From NCBI GenBank assembly GCA_964593555.1, contig CAZQIC010000112.1, positions 1 to 16,290 on the forward strand: a stretch of DNA of 16,290 nt, read 5' to 3'. Position 1 is the stretch's first letter, and every line of letters starts with the position of its first letter. Positions 14,635 to 16,290 of the stretch are shown piece by piece. This stretch comes from CAZQIC01 sp964593555 (GTDB taxonomy: Bacteria; Bacteroidota; Bacteroidia; JAFLBG01). The notes beneath the pieces were generated by a model that saw nothing but the letters and a program-made list of their open reading frames with translations, did not search any database and was not told the DNA's origin. The position numbers and the translations under genes are program-made.

Positions 14635-14826
14635 ATGATAATTGTACCGGTAAAAGAAGGCGAATCAATTGAGAAAGCGCTAAAAAAATTCAAAAAGAAA
14701 TTTGAAAAAACTGGAGTTGTAAAACAATTAAGGGAACGTCAAAAGTTCACCAAACCTTCTGTTGTAAGAAGAGAAGAAATTATTAAAGCAAGATACAAAC
14801 AAGGTCTTCAGCAAGCTGAAGAATAG
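14635..14826 (+). CDS. rpsU: 30S ribosomal protein bS21
   Basis: A 63-aa ribosomal protein of the small-subunit platform, near the 3' end of 16S rRNA. It starts IIVPVKEGESIEKALKKFKKK and continues with FEKTGVVKQLRERQ-F-KPSVVRRE, the standard bS21 pattern, with a lysine/arginine-rich helical body. In Bacteroidia, bS21 with bS6 and bS18 is known to sequester the anti-Shine-Dalgarno tail, so initiation relies little on Shine-Dalgarno pairing. It has its own promoter and is closed by a strong terminator, so it is expressed as a separate short transcript although it keeps its position next to xerC and hpf. Confidence 0.97.
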   Translation: MIIVPVKEGESIEKALKKFKKKFEKTGVVKQLRERQKFTKPSVVRREEIIKARYKQGLQQAEE

Positions 14827-14851
14827 GTTTGAATTTATAATCATATTTATT

Positions 14852-14888
14852 AAAAAAGCCCTTCCTAACCCGAAGGGCTTTTGTTTTA
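14852..14888 (+). terminator. Rho-independent terminator of rpsU
   Basis: An 11-bp perfect stem, AAAAGCCCTTC (14854-14864), loop CTAACCC, GAAGGGCTTTT (14872-14882), followed by GTTTT. The A-rich 5' arm and T-rich 3' side may let it act in both directions. Confidence 0.85.
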
Positions 14889-14905
14889 CAAATGTTAATT
14901 AATAA

Positions 14906-14923
14906 CTTGAGCATATTCTCAAG
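14906..14923 (+). promoter_or_regulatory. Inverted repeat just upstream of xerC
   Basis: CTTGAG (14906-14911), spacer CATATT, CTCAAG (14918-14923): a perfect 6-bp inverted repeat ending six bases before ATG 14930. It overlaps a poor promoter-like pair (TTTG at 14880-14883 and TAACTTGA at 14903-14910, 19 bases apart). It could be an operator or an mRNA hairpin near the start codon. Confidence 0.3.
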
Positions 14924-14929
14924 ATAACA

Positions 14930-15823
14930 ATGAACACCGAAAAATTCATTAATTATTTACAGCACGAAAAAAGATTCTCACCACACACAGTGAGGGCCTA
15001 CAAAGACGACCTGGCACAATTTTCAGATTATATTCAAAAAACCTACGAGATAGACGAGCCTGCCGAAATCACTGCCCCGCTCATTCGTTCCTGGATCGTT
15101 TCTATGATGGATAATAAAATAAGCCCAAGGTCAGTAAACAGAAAAATCACCACCCTTAAAACCTTTTATAAATTTTTACAGCGTGATGGTTCTTTAACAG
15201 AGAGTCCTATGCTTAAAATACAATCTCCTAAAGTTCCTAAAAAGCTGCCCGTTTTTTTAGAAGAAGATAAAATGGAATTGCTGCTCGATAAAGTGAAATT
15301 CGAAGAGGGCCTGAATGGCGAACGAGATAAACTCATTATCGATCTTTTGTATAATACCGGCATCCGTTTATCGGAATTGGTCAACCTTACAGAAGCCAAT
15401 ATAAATACATACAACAATACTATAAAAGTACTAGGGAAACGCAACAAGGAACGTATTATCCCGTTTAGTGATAGTATGGCTTTAAGCATTTCCGAATACC
15501 GGACTAAAAAAAATAACGAGAAATTAAGCAACAAAGAAGGGACGCTTTTCGTAACGGAAGATGGGAAAAAACTATACCCTAAATTTGTATATAGGGTCGT
15601 GAATCGTTACCTTAGTGCTGTAACAACTCATAGTAAAAAAAGCCCGCACGTTCTAAGACATACTTTTGCTACTCACCTCTTAAATAAAGGAGCTGACATT
15701 AATGCAATTAAGGAATTATTAGGCCATGCAAATTTATCGGCAACACAAATTTATACGCATAACACAATAGAAAAATTAAAGCAGACACATAAAAAAGCAC
15801 ATCCAAGAGAAAAGAAAAAATAA
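14930..15823 (+). CDS. xerC: Tyrosine recombinase, XerC/XerD type
   Basis: A 297-aa site-specific tyrosine recombinase, the usual length for XerC/XerD, which resolve chromosome dimers at dif sites. The N-terminal SAM-like core-binding domain (2-85) contains KRFSPHTVRAYKDDLAQF and ISPRSVNRKITTLKTFYKFL. The C-terminal catalytic domain has all six expected residues: Arg146 (TGIRLSELVNL), Lys170 (LGKRNKERIIP), His240 and Arg243 (SPHVLRHTFATHLL), His266 (LLGHANL) and the nucleophile Tyr275 (QIYTHNTIEKLK). Its place between rpsU and hpf matches Bacteroidota chromosomes and argues for a housekeeping Xer protein, not a phage or integron integrase. Whether it should be named XerC or XerD is not settled by sequence inspection. 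No dif site was recognised in the window. Confidence 0.93.
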   Translation: MNTEKFINYLQHEKRFSPHTVRAYKDDLAQFSDYIQKTYEIDEPAEITAPLIRSWIVSMMDNKISPRSVNRKITTLKTFYKFLQRDGSLTESPMLKIQSPKVPKKLPVFLEEDKMELLLDKVKFEEGLNGERDKLIIDLLYNTGIRLSELVNLTEANINTYNNTIKVLGKRNKERIIPFSDSMALSISEYRTKKNNEKLSNKEGTLFVTEDGKKLYPKFVYRVVNRYLSAVTTHSKKSPHVLRHTFATHLLNKGADINAIKELLGHANLSATQIYTHNTIEKLKQTHKKAHPREKKK

Positions 15824-15849
15824 TATTTTAATTCAACACCTATGAAATA

Positions 15850-15893
15850 GCCATATACCTTCCTTCGGCAGACAAACCGAAAATGAATATGGC
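15850..15893 (+). promoter_or_regulatory. Nested inverted repeat upstream of hpf
   Basis: An outer pair GCCATAT (15850-15856) / ATATGGC (15887-15893) encloses an inner pair TTCGG (15864-15868) / CCGAA (15877-15881). The interior arms differ in length (7 and 5 bases). There is no T run after it, so it is not a standard terminator. It ends 37 bases before the hpf ATG at 15931 and could be a leader structure or a protein site. Confidence 0.35.
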
Positions 15894-15930
15894 GTATTCC
15901 AGTGACACTAAAAAACAAAAACATATACAC

Positions 15931-16230
15931 ATGAAAGTAAAAATCCAATCCATTAAATTTGATGCAGACCAGAAGCTGCTTGATTTTATTGAAGAAAAAG
16001 TATCAAAATTAGACCAATATTATGATGGCATAATAGCTGCTGATGTGGTATTGAAACTCGAAAAATCCAGTAACGACGAAAATAAAGTAGCTGAAATTAA
16101 GCTAATGATCCCCGGCAACGACCTTTTTGCCAAAAAGAAATCCAAATCGTTCGAAGAGTCTGTAGATTCAAGCGTTGAGGCTCTCAGGGCCCAGGTAAGA
16201 AAACGCAAAGAAAAGGCTAAAAGCTTCTAA
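15931..16230 (+). CDS. hpf: Ribosome hibernation-promoting factor, short form (HPF/RaiA family)
   Basis: A 99-aa protein of the HPF/YfiA family, which binds the decoding region of 30S/70S ribosomes in slow growth and blocks tRNA and mRNA access. It has the family's beta-alpha-beta-beta-beta-alpha pattern: KVKIQSIKFDADQKLLDFIEEKVSKLDQYYDGI, then VVLKLEKS, then KVAEIKLMIPGNDLFAKK, then KSFEESVDSSVEALRAQVRK. It lacks the C-terminal dimerisation domain of long HPF. I chose ATG 15931 (MKVKIQSIKF) because it matches the family start; an upstream ATG at 15883 adds 16 polar residues (MNMAYSSDTKK...) and lies in the inverted-repeat region. In other Bacteroidota, tRNA genes and tuf often follow; the window ends 60 bases after the stop with no tRNA visible. 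Confidence 0.92.
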   Translation: MKVKIQSIKFDADQKLLDFIEEKVSKLDQYYDGIIAADVVLKLEKSSNDENKVAEIKLMIPGNDLFAKKKSKSFEESVDSSVEALRAQVRKRKEKAKSF

Positions 16231-16290
16231 GGAAGCAAATTTGCCTTTTACAGCAAAAAACATGCAATTTTTTTTGTAAGTAACTAAAAC

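Noticed and set aside
15166..15534. 122-codon open frame on the minus strand inside xerC
   Set aside because: It is antisense to an intact recombinase with all catalytic residues; the Leu/Ser-rich product is typical of a shadow frame.
14930..15823. Integrase of a prophage or integrative element
   Set aside because: Xer-length protein in the conserved rpsU-xerC-hpf setting, with no attachment-site repeats, phage genes or tRNA target nearby.
15883..15930. Longer HPF starting at ATG 15883
   Set aside because: It adds 16 polar residues before the conserved MKVKIQSIKF start and begins inside the inverted repeat.
16223..16276. Terminator or tRNA promoter after hpf
   Set aside because: GCTTC-TAAG-GAAGC has only a 5-bp stem and no following T run; the later T run with TTTG lacks the TA of a -7 box and sits 25 bases from the nearest TTTG. 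The window ends before any tRNA could be seen.

Overview
The window comes from an AT-rich member of the Bacteroidota, probably uncultured; I cannot place it below phylum level. Four things support this. The first gene encodes a secreted protein with SprB-type repeats and a type IX secretion sorting domain (gliding motility-associated C-terminal domain). A DUF2851 gene is present, a family found almost only in Bacteroidota. Several genes sit behind -33 TTTG / -7 TAnnTTTG promoters, with little sign of Shine-Dalgarno sequences. The right end carries rpsU-xerC-hpf, a gene order familiar from this phylum.

Layout. Positions 1-2934 hold a large repeat-built surface or secreted protein (SBBP beta-propeller blades, five SprB repeats, a PKD-like domain, a T9SS C-terminal domain). 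Its 5' end is broken: propeller homology runs in frame to about position 52 with no start codon or signal peptide, and all three forward frames are stopped just before that. Positions 2978-5464 look like a three-gene operon: DUF2851, a small PspC-domain membrane protein, and an RmlD-like SDR reductase, with gaps of about 10 bases and non-ATG starts on the last two. A 27-codon single-membrane-helix ORF follows at 5542-5625. It converges on a minus-strand NhaD-type Na+/H+ antiporter (5633-6913), which diverges from a ClC chloride channel/transporter with CBS domains (6999-8780).

Positions 8847-11941 hold two APC-superfamily amino-acid permeases of different subfamilies. The first has a near-perfect Bacteroidota promoter and is followed by a stem-loop. 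The second overlaps a membrane-anchored helix-hairpin-helix protein (11938-12819) by four bases, and adenine phosphoribosyltransferase (apt) and an acyl-CoA dehydrogenase follow. The right end is the translation/chromosome-maintenance block: ribosomal protein bS21 (rpsU) with a canonical promoter and a strong terminator, a XerC/D-type tyrosine recombinase, and a short hibernation-promoting factor.

Most of the window is housekeeping and transport. I see no CRISPR array, insertion sequence, prophage, RNA gene or recognisable defence system. The most unusual signals are the broken repeat gene at the left edge, two different repeat elements apparently inserted in frame into the helix-hairpin-helix gene with a related heptamer array at its stop codon, a possible nuclease-like motif pattern in DUF2851, the unannotated 27-aa membrane peptide, and an inverted-repeat structure upstream of hpf. 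No intergenic stretch exceeds 300 bases.
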